From contig NZ_AUIK01000008.1 in the NCBI RefSeq assembly GCF_000423665.1, positions 1-64,000 of the forward strand: a stretch of DNA of 64,000 nucleotides, read 5' to 3'. The notes under the pieces are model-generated. The model made no database searches. It was not told the origin of the DNA and saw only the letters and a list, made by a program, of their open reading frames with translations. Source of the DNA: Solirubrobacter soli DSM 22325 (lineage in GTDB: Bacteria; Actinomycetota; Thermoleophilia; Solirubrobacterales; Solirubrobacteraceae). Below, one piece after another: positions 17,546 to 26,227 of this stretch (position 1 is its first letter; each line of letters begins with the position of its first letter). A program made the translations under genes and the position numbers.

Positions 17546-19327
17546 CTAGTCCTTCTTCTTGGCCTGCTTGACCGTCACGGACTTCGTGACCGTCTTGGCA
17601 GCGCCGCCGGTGGGCGTGTAAGTGACCTTCAGCGTCACCTTGAGCTTCCTGTCCTTCTTGAGGGCGCTCTTGGCCTTCGAGGACAGGCTCACGGTGACCG
17701 TCTGCGCGCCGGCCTTGGTGACCGTGACGTTCTTGGCGGCGAGGTTGATCGCCTTGCCCTTCTTGGGCTTGGTCGAGGAGGCGACGGTGATCTTGCCCGC
17801 GCCCGGGACCTGCAGCGAGAGGCGGATCGACGTGCCGCTCACGCGGGCCGAGGCGATCGTGATCGCGTTCGACGGCGGCGTCGGCGCCGGCGGCTTCTGG
17901 TCGCCGACGGGCGTCGCGGTCGGGGTCGGCGTCGGGGTCGGCTGCACCTGGCCCTCGCACGCACGGCCCGCGCCGCCCTTGTTCCAGCCGATGGCCGCGA
18001 CGCCGTCCTTGGCCACGCCGAGCACGCTGACGGGCAGCGCGTCGTAGTCGTTCTTCGGCAGGCTGTTCTGACCGGCCGTCGAGAGCACGCCCTTGGTCAG
18101 GTAGTCCTTGACCGTGCGGGCCTTGGCCTCCTCCTCGGGCGAGACGCAATACGCGACAGCGTTGTCGTCGAACGCCATGTCGTACGTCAGCGTGCAGATC
18201 GCGTACGTCTTGCCGCTCAGGGTCGAGTCGGTCGTCGACCAGTCGCCGTACGTCGGGTCCAGCAGCGGGGCGCCCGGCATGTTGCGCGGCTCGATGCCGG
18301 CGCAGTTGGCGCCGCGCGTGGTCGCGCCGTCCTTGTAACCGTCAGCGTCGGACTGCGGGTCGTCGTAGGTGTCCGCGTCGTTCTTGGTGCGCTGCATCGG
18401 CAGCCAGAAGATGCGGTCGAACGAGCCGTCGGTCGTCAGCGTGAAGCCGCCGCGGCCGCGCGCCGTGGCGAGGTCGACGTAGCCGATCGAGCCGGCGTTG
18501 GCCGCGAGCTTGACCGCGTCCGCGAGCGCGCCGCCGCCGTCGGCGCCGGGGCGGATCGCGGTGCCGTCGCTCGGCCAGACCTGGTTGCCCAGCGTCCGCC
18601 AATCGGTGTTGGCGGGGTTGATCGCCAGCATCGCCTGCTTGAAGGCGAACGTGGACCCGGACGAGTCCTTGCGGACGATGCGCTTGATCGGCTTGGCGGC
18701 GCACGCCGGGTCGATGCCTCCGATCAGGCCGCCCCACGTCGTGATCTCGCCGTGCCAGGCCTTCTCGAAGTTGACCAGCGTGACCTTCGGGCGGCCGCGG
18801 TAGAGCGGGGACGCGCCGTAGCTCGTGCACTCGTCCGGCAGGTGGACGATCGCCGTGATCGCGCCGATGGCGACCGGGACGACGTGGAGCTTCGCGTTGT
18901 CGGCGGCGGTGACGTCGGCGCCGTTGGCGTCGATCGGGCCGGCCTCGATCCACTCGCGATGCTGCTTGGTCGGCGGCTCGTCCGCGCCGGCCCAGCGGTA
19001 GCTCGGGTTACGGGCGCCGAGCGTGTTGCCGCTCTCGCGCGAGCCGAGCGCCGCGCGCCCCGCGCCGGAGCCGGTGCCGGCGTACGTGACGTTCGCCGCC
19101 GACGCCGTACCGCAGCCGACGGGCGCCTCCTGCCCGTACACGCCCTTGAAGCCGATGAAGGCGCTGTTCTGGAACGTCGCGCCCTGGCCGGGCGCGGCCC
19201 CGCCTTGGCACTCGGTGAGGGTGAAATCGGCCGACGCGACCGGAGCGGCGAAGAGGGCGGCGGCAACCGCACCCCCGACGCTGAGCGCCAAACGGCGCCG
19301 TCGCGTGCTGAGCGCGAACGAAGACAT
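17546..19327 (-). CDS. long PstS-like phosphate-binding protein with Lys-rich C-terminal module
   Basis: The 593-residue exported protein has a signal peptide (ALSVGGAVAAALFAAPVASA) and then a PstS-type binding domain to about residue 440. The domain shows the phosphate-loop equivalent KDSSGSTFAFKQA, EITTWGG and AGSIGYVDLATA. A PTPTPTPTATP linker leads to a roughly 100-residue basic beta module ending KQAKKKD. It is about 220 residues longer than ordinary PstS and lacks a lipobox, so it may bind the cell surface through the tail. No permease genes adjoin it. The ATG at 19327 begins the signal peptide; AAGGAG lies 12 bases upstream. A five-unit phased repeat lies upstream. Confidence 0.85.
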   Translation of the reverse strand: MSSFALSTRRRRLALSVGGAVAAALFAAPVASADFTLTECQGGAAPGQGATFQNSAFIGFKGVYGQEAPVGCGTASAANVTYAGTGSGAGRAALGSRESGNTLGARNPSYRWAGADEPPTKQHREWIEAGPIDANGADVTAADNAKLHVVPVAIGAITAIVHLPDECTSYGASPLYRGRPKVTLVNFEKAWHGEITTWGGLIGGIDPACAAKPIKRIVRKDSSGSTFAFKQAMLAINPANTDWRTLGNQVWPSDGTAIRPGADGGGALADAVKLAANAGSIGYVDLATARGRGGFTLTTDGSFDRIFWLPMQRTKNDADTYDDPQSDADGYKDGATTRGANCAGIEPRNMPGAPLLDPTYGDWSTTDSTLSGKTYAICTLTYDMAFDDNAVAYCVSPEEEAKARTVKDYLTKGVLSTAGQNSLPKNDYDALPVSVLGVAKDGVAAIGWNKGGAGRACEGQVQPTPTPTPTATPVGDQKPPAPTPPSNAITIASARVSGTSIRLSLQVPGAGKITVASSTKPKKGKAINLAAKNVTVTKAGAQTVTVSLSSKAKSALKKDRKLKVTLKVTYTPTGGAAKTVTKSVTVKQAKKKD

Positions 19328-19447
19328 GACCTGGGACGACTCCTTCGTGAAAGCGATCTTGGCCCGGACCGAGCGGCGGGCTTGCCTGCCCATCCGGGGC
19401 ATGGACGACGGGCAGCCTCGCGGAACCGCGGCGCCCCGTGAAGAGGC

Positions 19448-19497
19448 GTTCACCGACTTCAAACGGGTCATTTACATGACCGCAACAGGCCGTTCAC
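19448..19497. promoter_or_regulatory. candidate PHO box (five 11-base units) before the long PstS-like gene
   Basis: Plus-strand hexamers GTTCAC, TCAAAC, ATTTAC, CGCAAC and GTTCAC start at 19448, 19459, 19470, 19481 and 19492. All five end in AC with an exact 11-base period, and the outer two are perfect GTTCAC cores. On the minus strand, the gene's direction, they read GTGAAC, GTTGCG, GTAAAT, GTTTGA and GTGAAC. The last unit overlaps the stop of the upstream gene. Confidence 0.72.
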
Positions 19498-21446
19498 TTC
19501 TTTTTCGGAGGAGCGCTGAAACGGACCGTCGTCGTACCGCTCAGCGGGGCTCCTGAGACCGGCGTGAACGTGACCGTCGCGGACCCGTCGAGCTTCTTGT
19601 TGCGCCGCGCGAGCGCCGCGTACTTGCTCGCGAGCTTGACGTCGAGCGTGACCGCGCCCTTCTTCTTGACGCTCTTGGTCGAAGAGCCGAGGAGCTTCGC
19701 CGCGCCGCGCAGGCGGCCGTCGTCGTCGGGCAGGCGCCCGCGCACGGCGATGGCGAACTTGCCCTTGTCCGGCGCGCGCACGAGCAGCCGCACACGACCC
19801 TTCGGCGCCTTGCGCACGGTCACGCGCAGCTTGGCGACCACGGGCGGCGGCGGGTCGAAGCTCTCGGCCGGCAACTCGGCCGGCGGCTCCTGCTCGACGG
19901 GCGCCGGCGGCGGCGCATCCGCGCGGTCGATCACGAAGACGTCGGCGCGCTGGTTGGCGTCGCCGAAGAAGAGGTTGTCGGCGCTCGAGACGAACGCGAT
20001 CCGGCGCCCGCCGTCGGAGAGCGAGAGCGCGTTGCCGACGGCGCCGTCGGCGTTGCCGCCGGCGGTGCTGCGCAGCGCCCGCTGGATGTCGCCGGTGGCC
20101 AGGTCGATCAGGTAGAGCTCGTCGATGCCGACGGCCGTCGTCGGCGCGTCGACGAGCCGCAGCGCAGGGAGCAGGAACCGCGTGCGCTGCGTGACGATCG
20201 CGGCCCAGCGTCCGTCCGGCGAGAGCGCGACCGACGAGATCGCCGACGCGTCCGCGGGGTCCTTGTTGGTCCCCTCACGTGTGAGCTCGCGGCTCCCCGC
20301 GGTGCGGGTCACGCCCTCGTGCATGTCGGTGACCCAGAGGTCCTGGGTCACGCCGAGGATGCTCGGCCGTGGCGGTGCACCGGTGATGAACGCGACCCGG
20401 TAGCCGTCGGCGCTGAGCGCCGGCAGCGTGCCGGTGATCCCGGTGCCCGCGTACTGCTCGCGGTCGCTGAGCGGTCCGGTGCACCCGTCGACGACGGTCG
20501 GGACGCCGGGGTAGCTCGTGCACTCGGGCAGGTCGGGCTCGACCGGCCCGGTGATGCGGCGCGTCGCCCCGCCGTCCACGCGGCGCCACAGGTAGTAGAA
20601 GATGCTCGCGTCCGAGATCTCCCCCGCCAGCATGCGCGTCTGGCGCTCGGCGGCGGTCCCAGGCCAGGCGACGGTCGTGCCGTCGGCCGAGAGCGCACCG
20701 CCCGCCGACGCGCCGCCGACCGGCTCGCCCGTCGTCATGTCGCGGGTGAGCAGCGTGGTGCGCTTGGTCGAGCGGGTGCGGACGAAGAGCTGGTACGGCG
20801 GCGTGGTCGGGGACGCGGCGTCCGGCAGGTCGGAGTCGATGTCGACGCTGCGGAAGAGCACGCGGTCGCCGTCATCGGAGATCGCGACCCCCGGGCTGAC
20901 GTCGGCGCCGGGGTTGCGCCCCGGGAGGTCCGGGTCGCGGACGCCGTAGCTCGCGGACGCGTCGCCGCCGTCGCGGGCGGAGATCAGCTCGTAGCGGCCC
21001 GCGTCGACGTCGCGCAGGTAGACGTCGATGTTGCCGTTGGTGTCGGCGGGGACGAGCTTCTCCGCGGTCGAGAAGACGACGTAGCGCCCGTCGGCCGAGA
21101 TCGACGGGTTGCGCGCGCCGCGCACCCGCACGGTGCCGTCGTCGCCGATCAGGTCCCCCGGAGCGATCAGCTCGAGCCGGCCGGACGCGACGTCACGCCG
21201 CATCACGCCGCCGTCGTAGTGGGCGCCGCGCGGGTCGGCGAAGTCCGGCCCGAAGAGGTTGCGCGCGCGGGTCTCGAAGACCACGAAGCGCCCGTCGGCG
21301 GAGATGTCGGGCGCGCCGCTGGGCTCGTCCCCCTGCTCGCGCAGCTCCAGCGACGCGGAGACGATCGTCGCCCCCGGCGGCACGTAGGCCTGGGCCGCCA
21401 CGGGCAGCGCCAGCACGACGAGCACGACACCCAGCAGCCTTCTCAC
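19494..21446 (-). CDS. exported TolB/PD40-type beta-propeller protein
   Basis: The 650-residue exported protein starts at GTG, overlapping the preceding stop as GTGA. After the signal peptide (LLGVVLVVLALPVAAQA) it has several PD40-type blades of the form SADGRFVVFETRARNL, SADGRYVVFSTAEKL and SPDGRWAAIVTQRTR, as in TolB-like propellers. The C-terminus is a Lys- and Arg-rich beta module (LASKYAALARRNKKL) like those on the neighbouring exported proteins. These folds usually bind peptides or polysaccharides; no catalytic residues can be named. Confidence 0.82.
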   Translation of the reverse strand: MRRLLGVVLVVLALPVAAQAYVPPGATIVSASLELREQGDEPSGAPDISADGRFVVFETRARNLFGPDFADPRGAHYDGGVMRRDVASGRLELIAPGDLIGDDGTVRVRGARNPSISADGRYVVFSTAEKLVPADTNGNIDVYLRDVDAGRYELISARDGGDASASYGVRDPDLPGRNPGADVSPGVAISDDGDRVLFRSVDIDSDLPDAASPTTPPYQLFVRTRSTKRTTLLTRDMTTGEPVGGASAGGALSADGTTVAWPGTAAERQTRMLAGEISDASIFYYLWRRVDGGATRRITGPVEPDLPECTSYPGVPTVVDGCTGPLSDREQYAGTGITGTLPALSADGYRVAFITGAPPRPSILGVTQDLWVTDMHEGVTRTAGSRELTREGTNKDPADASAISSVALSPDGRWAAIVTQRTRFLLPALRLVDAPTTAVGIDELYLIDLATGDIQRALRSTAGGNADGAVGNALSLSDGGRRIAFVSSADNLFFGDANQRADVFVIDRADAPPPAPVEQEPPAELPAESFDPPPPVVAKLRVTVRKAPKGRVRLLVRAPDKGKFAIAVRGRLPDDDGRLRGAAKLLGSSTKSVKKKGAVTLDVKLASKYAALARRNKKLDGSATVTFTPVSGAPLSGTTTVRFSAPPKKK

Positions 21447-23314
21447 GGCGAGACCCTCTTGTTGAAGCTGACGCGGTTGCCCGTCTTGTCGCGGGCGGTG
21501 ACGGTGATGCGGAACGGGCCGCCGGAGCGGTAGCGGTGGGCGGCGGTGCGGCGCCCGGACGAGCGCTTGCCGTCGCCCCAGGCGACGTTGACCGAGGTGT
21601 TGTCGACGCCCGAGGTCGGGTCGGAGACCGTCACCTGCACGAGCCGGTTGCGGAAGCGCTGGACGCGCACCCGCGGCTTGGTCTGGTCGACCTTGAGGTC
21701 GGCCGGGCGGCTGGTGGTCTCCTGCCCGCCCGCGTCGGTGGCCACGACCTGCAGGACGTGGACGCCGTCGTCGAGGTCGCGCGGGCGCAACTGCAGCTTC
21801 GTGCCCTTCACGTTCTCGGCGACCGTGTCGTCGTCGATCGTGACGGCGAACGTGACGCCGCCGATCGCGTGGGCGGGCATGTCCCAGCGGATCTGGGGCG
21901 GCGTGCGGACGAAGCTCGTCGGCGCGTTGGCGGCGAACGGGTCCGGCGGGGCGTCGACCACGAGCCCGGCGATCTGGCGGGCGGGCGGGCTCCCCTGGAT
22001 CCAGCCGAGCAGGCCGTCGCCGAGCCCGGTCCCGGCGAGCCCGAAGCCCGACACGGTCCCTCCGGCGGGGGCGGCCAGCGCCTGGCTGACCGGCACGCCG
22101 TCCGCGCGGCGCTCGGTCACGCCCATCCCGCCCGAGCCGCCACGGCGCACCTGCCAGGCCGCGACCGCCGCGCCTGAGGCCGCGATGTCGACCTCAGGCG
22201 TCCCCGGAATGCTCGTGCGGCCGTCGTCGAGCCGTTCGACCGGGCTCACGGTGCGGTCGTCGGCGGGCGTGAGCAGGCTGCGCTGCGCGAGCCCGAAGGC
22301 CGTCGCGGTGTCGCCGACGCGGTCGACCGCGACCGCCGCCGGGCCGGGCGAGACCGCCGGCGGCGTCGTTTCCGTCCCACCGTCGACGAACCGCGGCGGC
22401 CCGAACGCGGACGCATTGGGCGCCGAGGTCTCGGGGATCGTGGCCAGCAGGAGCCGCGGGCCGGCCGCCGTCTGCTGGCGGAAGGCGATCGCGCCCTGGC
22501 CGAAGCCCGCGCCGTCGAGCGAGAACTGGTCCACGCGGCCGCCGGTCGCGGCCGGCGTGACCTGCGTGGCGATGCCGAAGTTGGTGCCGAACAGGCGACG
22601 CGCCCAGATGCGGTCCACGAGCGTGTCGTCGGGCTCCTGCCAGGCGAGGATGCCGTTGCCGGTCGTGTCCATCGTCACCTGCGGCGGCGCGCTCTCCCCC
22701 GGGGCCCTCAGCGGTGCCTGGGGGTTGCGGTTCAGCGGCAGGCCGAAGCCCGACCAGTAGGCGCCGTCGTAGCGCGCGGCGCGCAGCTCGCCGCGGGTGT
22801 AGCCGGGCGGGTCGGTGCCGGTCGGGACCTGCATGACGAGGTAGGCCAGGTAGGCGTTGCCGCCCGGGCTCATCGCCAGCGTCGGCGCCGTGCCGATCGA
22901 CTCGCCGACATTGAGGTCGACCGGCACGGGCGGCTGGAAGCGGGAGGCGCCTGGATCGAGTCCGGCCGAGTACAACCGATCGGACCCGGGGCCGAACTCC
23001 TGCACCCACGCGACGACGAGCCGGCCGCCTGACCCGGCGCCGATCACGGGCCAGGAGGAGTCGAACTGCTGCCCGGCGTCGATGCGCTGCGGCGCCCGCC
23101 AGTCGCGGCCGTCGAACTGCGCGGCGAAGATGTGCGTGCGCCCGTCGACACGCTTGCGGTAGACGATGCCGCCGGTCCCGTCGGGCGCCATCGCGGTCCC
23201 GCCGAAGTCGACGATGTCCGATGACGGGCCGTCGATCGGGGTGACGGAGGAGATGCTCGCGGCGGCGGTCGCGGGGATCAGGAGGCAGGCGAAGAGGACG
23301 CAGAGGATGCGCAC
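21443..23314 (-). CDS. exported repeat protein with Ig/PKD-like C-terminus
   Basis: The 623-residue product begins with a signal peptide (LCVLFACLLIPATAAA). It carries repeated short motifs such as MSPGGNAYLAYLV and MDTTGNGILAWQE that resemble the blades of the four paralogues at 30-38 kb. Two Ig- or PKD-like domains follow, including VAWGDGKRSSGRR and VTARDKTGNRVSF. It is the first gene of the minus-strand exported-protein cluster and diverges from pst operon 2 across a five-unit phased repeat. Function unknown. Confidence 0.78.
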   Translation of the reverse strand: MRILCVLFACLLIPATAAASISSVTPIDGPSSDIVDFGGTAMAPDGTGGIVYRKRVDGRTHIFAAQFDGRDWRAPQRIDAGQQFDSSWPVIGAGSGGRLVVAWVQEFGPGSDRLYSAGLDPGASRFQPPVPVDLNVGESIGTAPTLAMSPGGNAYLAYLVMQVPTGTDPPGYTRGELRAARYDGAYWSGFGLPLNRNPQAPLRAPGESAPPQVTMDTTGNGILAWQEPDDTLVDRIWARRLFGTNFGIATQVTPAATGGRVDQFSLDGAGFGQGAIAFRQQTAAGPRLLLATIPETSAPNASAFGPPRFVDGGTETTPPAVSPGPAAVAVDRVGDTATAFGLAQRSLLTPADDRTVSPVERLDDGRTSIPGTPEVDIAASGAAVAAWQVRRGGSGGMGVTERRADGVPVSQALAAPAGGTVSGFGLAGTGLGDGLLGWIQGSPPARQIAGLVVDAPPDPFAANAPTSFVRTPPQIRWDMPAHAIGGVTFAVTIDDDTVAENVKGTKLQLRPRDLDDGVHVLQVVATDAGGQETTSRPADLKVDQTKPRVRVQRFRNRLVQVTVSDPTSGVDNTSVNVAWGDGKRSSGRRTAAHRYRSGGPFRITVTARDKTGNRVSFNKRVSP

Positions 23315-23324
23315 GATCCGCCGA

Positions 23325-23374
23325 ACCTACGGCGCCTTCACCGGACTCGAACGAGGGCTTTACGAGATGACCAC
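23325..23374. promoter_or_regulatory. candidate shared PHO box (five 11-base units) between divergent operons
   Basis: ACCTAC, CTTCAC, TCGAAC, CTTTAC and GACCAC start at 23325, 23336, 23347, 23358 and 23369; each ends in AC with an exact 11-base period. The site lies between the exported-protein cluster (minus, start 23314) and pstS of operon 2 (plus, start 23455). It is 81 bases from the pstS start and 10 bases from the minus-strand start. Individual units are degenerate; the support comes from phasing and position. Confidence 0.6.
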
Positions 23375-23454
23375 AACTTGGTGTCTCGCCTCGGAGAGAG
23401 TGGCGCCGCTGCGGGCTTTGCCATGCCCGCACGGACTCGAACTGAAGGAGCACC

Positions 23455-24264
23455 GTGAGCCGCCCTCGTCAACTTCTCGTCGCCGCCACAGCGATCGCCG
23501 CGCTGTCGATGCCCGCCGCGGCGCAGGCCAAAACCACGATCCTGATGAGCGGCTCGACGTCCGTGTACCCGCTCGAGACCAAGCTCGCGAAGGCGTACTT
23601 GAAGAAGTACCCGGGCTCGGTCAAGTTCTCGATCTCGCAGGGCGGATCGGACATCGGCATCGGTGACGTCGCCCGCAAGCGCGTCTCGATCGGCGCCTCC
23701 TCGCGTGACCTCCAGAGCGGTGACCCGGGCGGCCTGGTCTTCAACAAGATCGCCCGCGACGGCGTCTGCGTGGTCACGCATCCGGACAACGCGATCGCGA
23801 ACCTCTCGCAGCAGCAGGTGCAGGACATCTTCTCCGGCAAGGTCCGCCGCTGGGACGACGTCCAGGGCGCGAAGGTGACCGGCCCGATCAACCTCAACAC
23901 GCGTACGCAGGCCTCCGGTACGCAGGACGCGTTCCGCAACATCTTCATGGGCCAGTCGCTCAACGTCTCGCCGAGCGCGTCGCAGAAGGCCACCAACGGC
24001 CTCGTCCAGTCCGCGGTCGCGAGCGACCCGCAGGCGATCGGCTACGTCGACTTCAAGTTCACCGAGGGCACGTACGCGGTCCCGTACAAGGGCGTCGCCT
24101 GCAACCTGCGCAACGCCAAGTCGGGCCAGTACCCCGGCGTCCGCAACTTCTGGTTCGTCACGCTCGGCCAGCCCAAGGGCGTGGTCAAGAAGTTCATCGA
24201 CTTCGCGCGCTCGCCTGCGGTGCAGGGCAGCATCGTCGCGAAGGACTACGTGCCGTACAAGTAG
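23455..24264 (+). CDS. pstS: phosphate-binding protein PstS (operon 2)
   Basis: This 269-residue periplasmic-type binding protein has a classic signal peptide (cleavage after AQA near residue 25), not a lipobox. Phosphate ligand loops are visible at MSGSTSVYP and TRTQASGTQDAF, along with the hinge motif DPQAIGYVDF. It is more compact than PstS of operon 1 and probably has different affinity or anchoring. The GTG at 23455 has GAAGGAG 4 bases upstream. The stop shares one base with the pstC start. Confidence 0.94.
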   Translation: MSRPRQLLVAATAIAALSMPAAAQAKTTILMSGSTSVYPLETKLAKAYLKKYPGSVKFSISQGGSDIGIGDVARKRVSIGASSRDLQSGDPGGLVFNKIARDGVCVVTHPDNAIANLSQQQVQDIFSGKVRRWDDVQGAKVTGPINLNTRTQASGTQDAFRNIFMGQSLNVSPSASQKATNGLVQSAVASDPQAIGYVDFKFTEGTYAVPYKGVACNLRNAKSGQYPGVRNFWFVTLGQPKGVVKKFIDFARSPAVQGSIVAKDYVPYK

Positions 24265-25286
24265 TGGCGGAAGCGGTCACCCAGCATCCGGCCGGCGCCA
24301 CCGCCGCACCCGCGGCGGAGGCGCCCGCGGGCTGGTGGTCGGACCGGCTCGTCGGCCCCGCGCTCGGCGCGGCGGGCGTGCTCGTCCTGCTCGTGATCGC
24401 GGGCATGGCCGTGTACGTGTTCAAGACGGCCTGGCCCGCGTTCTCGGCCAACGGCCTGCACTGGTTCGGCGCGGGCGGCAACGCCAACACGCAGCTCGAC
24501 CAGATCTTCTCCTCCAAGGCGCCGTTCGAGTACAAGCTGCGCGCCTTTCCGCTGCTCTACGGCACCGTGCTCGCCTCCGGCGGCGCGGTGCTGCTCGGCC
24601 TGGTCATCTCGACGCTCGCGGCGCTCTACATCGTCGCCTTCGCGCCCCCGGCCATGACCCGCGTGCTCGAGCCCGTCGTGCGCCTGCTCGCGGGCGTGCC
24701 GAGCGTGATCTACGGCCTGATCGGCGTGCTCGTGATCGTCCCGTTCGTCAACCAGCACCTGATCTCGCTCGAGCGCAAGGAATCGGTCTTCTACGTGATC
24801 CAGCTCACCGGCCAGTCACTGCTCGTGGCCACCGGGCTGCTAACGATCATGATCGTGCCGATCATGATCGCGATCGCGGTCGACGCGCTGCGCGCCGTCC
24901 CGAGCTCGTGGACCGAAGGCGCGCTCGCGCTCGGCGCGAACCGCATGCGGGTGATGTGGACGATCGCGCTGCGCGCCTCGCGCCCCGCGCTGGTCGCCGG
25001 CGCCGTCCTCGCGCTCGCCCGCGCGCTCGGTGAGGCGATCATGCTCGCGATGGTCTCGGGCGGCGTCATCTTCGCGCCCAACCCGATCGACGGGCCGACC
25101 TTCTTCTTCGAGCCGGTGCTGCCGCTCGCCGCCGCGATCGTGCAGGGCGCCGAGGGCATCACGGTCAAGCCGTACGGCGCGACGCTGTTCGCGTTCGCCG
25201 CCGTGATCATGGTCTCGAGCGTGATGCTGAGCATCACCGGCTGGGCCGTCCGCCGCCGCCTGCGTCGTTTCGGGGTGCAGTCGTGA
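24264..25286 (+). CDS. pstC: phosphate ABC transporter permease PstC (operon 2)
   Basis: The 340-residue permease has the PstC core LLAGVPSVIYGLIGVLV and coupling loop TEGALALGANRMRVM, with about six to eight membrane helices. Compared with PstC of operon 1 it has a longer first extracytoplasmic loop (roughly residues 60-95). The GTG start overlaps the pstS stop by one base, so the two are translationally coupled. Confidence 0.94.
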   Translation: MAEAVTQHPAGATAAPAAEAPAGWWSDRLVGPALGAAGVLVLLVIAGMAVYVFKTAWPAFSANGLHWFGAGGNANTQLDQIFSSKAPFEYKLRAFPLLYGTVLASGGAVLLGLVISTLAALYIVAFAPPAMTRVLEPVVRLLAGVPSVIYGLIGVLVIVPFVNQHLISLERKESVFYVIQLTGQSLLVATGLLTIMIVPIMIAIAVDALRAVPSSWTEGALALGANRMRVMWTIALRASRPALVAGAVLALARALGEAIMLAMVSGGVIFAPNPIDGPTFFFEPVLPLAAAIVQGAEGITVKPYGATLFAFAAVIMVSSVMLSITGWAVRRRLRRFGVQS

Positions 25287-26227
25287 GCGTCCGGACCGAC
25301 CCCGCAGGCTCCTCGCGCGACTGGCCGCTCATGGACCGGCTCCTGCTGGGCGCATGCTGGGCGGCCGGCATCGCGCTGGTGGCGATCGCCGCCGCGATCG
25401 TCCTCTACATGGCCTACCGCGGCATCCAATACCTTAGGCCCGACCTGCTGATCAGCCGGCCCGTGGCCGACCTCGACCAGTCCAAGTCGGGCGGCTTCCT
25501 CGACCCGCTTCTGGGCACGATGCTGATCATCGGGGGCGCGATCGTGATCGCGGCACCGCTCGGGATCGCCACCGCGGTGTGGCTGACCGAGTACGGCAAG
25601 CCGGCGTGGCTCGCGCGCATGGTCGAGTCCGGCGTCGAGGTGATCGCCGGCACGCCGAGCATCGTGCTCGCGCTGTTCGGCCTGGCGTTCTTCGCCCAGC
25701 AGGGCCTCGGTTTCCTCTCGACCACGGGTGAGGGCGGCGCGGTCTTCGGGCGCTCGCTGCTGATCTGCTGCACGGTGCTCTCGCTCGAGGCGCTGCCGCT
25801 GATCGTCGGCGCCACCCGCGAGGGCCTGCTCGCCACGCCGCGGCACGTGCGCGAGGCGTCCTACGCGCTCGGCAAGACCCGCGCGGCGACGATCCACCGG
25901 GTCCTGCTGCCGGTCGCGCGGCCCAACATCGCCACCGGCACCGCGCTCGGCATGGGCCGGATCGCCGGCGACACCGCGGTCGTTCTGCTGCTCGGCGGCG
26001 GCACGCTGCAACTGGAGTCCAACGGCTCGATCCCGGGCCTGAACATCTTGCAGGGCACAGGGTCGACGCTGACGACCTACGTCTACGCGAACTCGCCCTC
26101 GGGCGAGGGCGGCGCGCCACAGAAGGCGTACGCCGCCGCGTTCCTGTTGCTCATGCTCGTCCTCTTCCTCAACTGGGTGGTCGATCGGATCGCCCGCGGA
26201 TCGGAGCAGCTCGGATGGATCCGTTGA
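25283..26227 (+). CDS. pstA: phosphate ABC transporter permease PstA (operon 2)
   Basis: The 314-residue permease contains the PstA membrane core (VIAGTPSIVLALFGLAFF) and the coupling loop [16 protein letters not shown]. It lacks the Pro-rich N-terminal tail of PstA in operon 1. It starts at GTG within a GTGA overlap with pstC and its last codons overlap the start of pstB. Confidence 0.93.
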   Translation: MSVRTDPAGSSRDWPLMDRLLLGACWAAGIALVAIAAAIVLYMAYRGIQYLRPDLLISRPVADLDQSKSGGFLDPLLGTMLIIGGAIVIAAPLGIATAVWLTEYGKPAWLARMVESGVEVIAGTPSIVLALFGLAFFAQQGLGFLSTTGEGGAVFGRSLLICCTVLSLEALPLIVGATREGLLATPRHVREASYALGKTRAATIHRVLLPVARPNIATGTALGMGRIAGDTAVVLLLGGGTLQLESNGSIPGLNILQGTGSTLTTYVYANSPSGEGGAPQKAYAAAFLLLMLVLFLNWVVDRIARGSEQLGWIR

